Source of the DNA: DASQDN01 sp035630195
GTDB taxonomy: Bacteria; Acidobacteriota; Terriglobia; Bryobacterales; Bryobacteraceae
Reading direction: 5' to 3'
Assembly: GCA_035630195.1 (NCBI GenBank)
Contig: DASQLD010000262.1
Span: forward strand, 1-8,460
DNA: 8,460 bases
In this document: one piece after another, positions 6,687-8,460 of the stretch
Layout of the letters: every line of letters starts with the position of its first letter
Numbering within the stretch: the stretch's first letter is position 1
Program-made: the position numbers and the translations under genes
The notes under the pieces: model-generated
The model's input: the letters and a program-made list of their open reading frames with translations, nothing else
Told to the model about the DNA's origin: nothing
Databases searched by the model: none

Positions 6687-6941
6687 ATGGAACTGATCGC
6701 CTCGCGAGATGTGGTTCATGCCAGCAGCCTGAACAGTAGTCCTCTGACTCCTTCGGGCGCCAAAGCTGCCCTGGAGGAACAACGGCGCAGCAGAGCGACT
6801 ATCCATCGCGTACGGCCGATGGCCTGTGTTCACGATTCATGCCGCGCACGTACACAGGGACTCAATGGCTTTGGATATTCAGATCTGCTCGATGAGGGGG
6901 GCATCCTGGTACATCTCGGCCGCGCATCAGATGACAATTGA
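6687..6941 (+). CDS. Small hypothetical protein (84 aa), uncertain
   Basis: The ATG at 6687 is preceded by AAGGAGGAG at 6675-6683, one of the strongest Shine-Dalgarno matches in the window, with a 5-base spacer after AGGAGG. The 84-residue product starts 'MELIASRDVVHASS', has a charged middle 'KAALEEQRRSRATIHRVR' and ends 'LGRASDDN'. I see no signal peptide, membrane segment or known motif, and I recognise no homologue. Nothing but the ribosome binding site and the open frame supports it. It could equally be a chance frame in a degraded region. Confidence 0.3.
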   Translation: MELIASRDVVHASSLNSSPLTPSGAKAALEEQRRSRATIHRVRPMACVHDSCRARTQGLNGFGYSDLLDEGGILVHLGRASDDN

Positions 6942-6980
6942 GGCAACCCTAGAGGCCTTACAGCGCGCCGCAAGAACGGT

Positions 6981-7007
6981 AGGGCCGAGGAAGTACTCCC
7001 CGGCCCT
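6981..7007 (-). terminator. Hairpin terminator of the TonB-dependent receptor gene
   Basis: Seven bases after the receptor's TAA, the minus-strand transcript folds into an 11-bp stem (AGGGCCGGGGA with UCCUCGGCCCU) around a 5-base loop. One pair is G-U on this strand; on the plus strand the same position is an A-C mismatch, so the stem is better on the minus strand. The following sequence ACCGTTCTTGC has only a poor T-run, so termination may be partial. Confidence 0.6.
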
Positions 7008-7014
7008 TTCCAAG

Positions 7015-8460
7015 TTAAAACAGAAGTTTCAATCCAAACTGGATGTTGCGCATCGGAGAGATCAAGCTTGTGATCGCTCCGACACCACCACTGATCCCAG
7101 CCTGCGTTGGAAAATTGATGCTTCCATTCGCCGCTCGTTGAGGTAGGAATCCACCCTGAGTACTCAACGTGCGATTAGGAACATTGAACTGCGGAGTATT
7201 GAAGATGTTGAAGAACTCCCCGCGGAACTGTAGCTTCACACTTTCCGTGATAGCGAAGTTCTTGAACATCGATGCATCCACATTCTTGAATCCCGGACCT
7301 TCGATGATTCCGGTCCCGGCGTTTCCGTAGTGGCAGAGTTCCGGCAACGCCGAATTTCCGCAGGTCACCAGTCGGAAAGCGTCCGGATTGAACCATTGAT
7401 TGATGGTCGGGTTCTCGATCTTGCCATCCTCCGCACGATCCGGTCTGACAGGAGCGTTACCAGTATTGATGATATTGCCCTGCGAGACGGTGAACGGCAG
7501 GCCGGTCTTCAGCGTAATGATGCCGTTTGTTTGCCAGCCAGAGAAGATGGCGCCGGCAAAACCCTTTGACAGTGCCTGTGGAGTGGGTATGTCATAGATG
7601 AAGCTCGAAACCAGGACTTGACGGGAGTCGAAACCGACACGACCCTTTTCGGCCGCGCGATTATTCTTGTCCTGATACGTGTTGGAGTTGATGCCGTCAC
7701 CTTCATTTCGACCGTAGCCTTCCATCAATGTCTTCGAGTACGTGTAGGCCAGGGTGAAAACCAATCCGTGGGAATACCGCTTTCTCAAGCTGACCTGAAG
7801 CCCCTCGTACCAGGAGTTTCCGCCGCTATCGAAGAAACGCATGCGCGACAGCGGACGAGTGACTCCGTTGTCGATAACGAAGGGGAAAGGCCGGCGGCTC
7901 TGAATCGTATCCGATGCGCCGGTAGGAATAAACGGATCGGGATTGTTTCGCTCGACTGTATTGTCGAGGTGGTTTGTCTTGCTGCCGACATAGCCCACCG
8001 CCAATGTTGTGTCACCCGGGAGGCGACGCTGAATATCGAAGCTCCACTGGACAACATACGGCTGATAGTTGTCCGTCGTTAATGTGTTCGCATTCGTAAG
8101 CGAAGTCGGACTCGGAACTCCGAACGGACTGGTGAAGCTATAGACCGCGGAACCCGGAACGATAACGCCATTCGAAATCGTATTCGCGAAAGCAGCGCTG
8201 CCCGATAGCGGCGGGTTCAAGTTCAGGATCGAATAGTTATTCAACTGGTGAACGTTGTAGTAAATGCCGAAGCCAGACCGGATCACCCAGTCGTCTGTAA
8301 GGCGATACGCGAGCCCGATACGCGGCATGAACTGCGTCTTCTGCGGTTTGTAGAAATCGTAGACAGTCCGGATCTGGTCGGGTACGTATTGGGGAGGGCT
8401 ATTCAGGCCGTTACGCCATTCGGTACTGCGCCAAAGTCCCTGCACGTCGGTCGCAGCGCT
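7015..8460 (-). CDS. Oar-like TonB-dependent receptor, C-terminal part (5' end outside window)
   Basis: The frame is open to the window edge and gives the last 481 residues of a longer protein; relatives in Acidobacteriota are usually 1000-1200 residues with an N-terminal carboxypeptidase-regulatory-like domain and a plug domain, both of which would lie outside. What is visible is outer-membrane beta barrel: alternating aromatic strands such as 'MPRIGLAYRLTDDWVIRSGF' and 'GFGIYYN', 'SLRKRYSHGLVFTLAYTYSK', 'GPGFKNVDASMFKNFAI', 'QFRGEFFNIFNTPQFNVPN', and a last strand 'NIQFGLKLLF' ending in the terminal Phe typical of proteins inserted by the BAM complex. The first apparent start inside the window (GTG at 8445) is internal, not a true start. 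Role: TonB-driven uptake of a large substrate across the outer membrane, often oligosaccharide or peptide. It has its own terminator and points away from the enzyme cluster's promoters, so a functional link is possible but unproven. Confidence 0.88.
   Translation of the reverse strand, partial: SAATDVQGLWRSTEWRNGLNSPPQYVPDQIRTVYDFYKPQKTQFMPRIGLAYRLTDDWVIRSGFGIYYNVHQLNNYSILNLNPPLSGSAAFANTISNGVIVPGSAVYSFTSPFGVPSPTSLTNANTLTTDNYQPYVVQWSFDIQRRLPGDTTLAVGYVGSKTNHLDNTVERNNPDPFIPTGASDTIQSRRPFPFVIDNGVTRPLSRMRFFDSGGNSWYEGLQVSLRKRYSHGLVFTLAYTYSKTLMEGYGRNEGDGINSNTYQDKNNRAAEKGRVGFDSRQVLVSSFIYDIPTPQALSKGFAGAIFSGWQTNGIITLKTGLPFTVSQGNIINTGNAPVRPDRAEDGKIENPTINQWFNPDAFRLVTCGNSALPELCHYGNAGTGIIEGPGFKNVDASMFKNFAITESVKLQFRGEFFNIFNTPQFNVPNRTLSTQGGFLPQRAANGSINFPTQAGISGGVGAITSLISPMRNIQFGLKLLF

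Larger units (their letters stand above)
6296..7014. other. 719-bp region between convergent genes without a confident gene
   Basis: All six frames are broken or hold only short frames with no family resemblance that I recognise. No tRNA, transposase motif, terminal inverted repeat or tandem repeat was found by eye. Supported items inside it are a small ORF behind a strong ribosome binding site (6687-6941), two adjacent palindromes (6611-6635) and a terminator hairpin (6981-7007). No clear terminator follows the RidA stop at 6295. The region may be ordinary spacer or the worn remains of a lost gene. Confidence 0.6.

Noticed and set aside
6292..6833. Minus-strand frames at 6292-6492 and 6519-6833
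   Set aside because: No ribosome binding site, no recognisable motifs, Arg-rich composition typical of chance frames in GC-rich DNA.
6296..7014. Remnant insertion sequence in the gene-poor gap
   Set aside because: I looked for DDE-type motifs, terminal inverted repeats and target duplications and saw none; a database search could still find a decayed element.
7618..8082. 154-codon open frame on the plus strand
   Set aside because: It is antisense to the beta-barrel coding sequence and shows no family features.
8443..8445. GTG as the start of the TonB-dependent receptor
   Set aside because: The frame continues open to the window edge and the plug and N-terminal domains are missing, so this codon is internal.

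Overview
The window looks like a piece of chromosome from a soil-type Acidobacteriota, most like the Solibacter/Bryobacter lineage. The reasons are a large Oar-like TonB-dependent receptor, several enzymes with Tat or Sec export signals, M81 (MlrC-like) metallopeptidase paralogues, moderately high GC and short gene spacings. This placement is inference from gene content. No rRNA, tRNA, CRISPR array or recognisable mobile element is visible.

Layout. (1) 1-315 (+) is the C-terminal end of a SelA-like PLP enzyme that begins upstream of the window. (2) It meets, with a 1-bp gap, a three-gene minus-strand operon read from 4598 down to 317: a signal-less M81 metallopeptidase, a Tat-signal protein of unknown function with a faint Gfo/Idh-like look, and a second M81 paralogue with a Sec-type signal. 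The gaps are 6 and 13 bp. (3) Diverging from this operon across only 46 bp is a two-gene plus-strand unit: a full-length Tat-signal SelA-like PLP enzyme and a RidA-family protein with its own Tat-like signal, 7 bp apart. (4) 6296-7014 is a 719-bp stretch with no confident gene. It holds one small ORF behind a strong ribosome binding site, two adjacent palindromes, and a terminator hairpin. (5) 7015-8460 (-) is the C-terminal half of an outer-membrane TonB-dependent receptor cut by the window edge.

How it may work together (inference). PLP enzymes that eliminate ammonia or water from amino compounds release reactive enamines/imines, and RidA proteins hydrolyse these to keto compounds and ammonia. 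M81 enzymes cleave amide or peptide bonds in unusual, often cyclic, peptides. A divergent set with an exported PLP enzyme, an exported RidA, an exported M81 enzyme, a cytoplasmic M81 copy and an exported unknown protein fits a largely periplasmic route for breaking down an amide-containing amino compound. The neighbouring TonB receptor could bring in the substrate, but it has its own transcription unit and the link is weak. The second SelA-like copy beside the second M81 copy suggests that a SelA/M81 pair was duplicated here.
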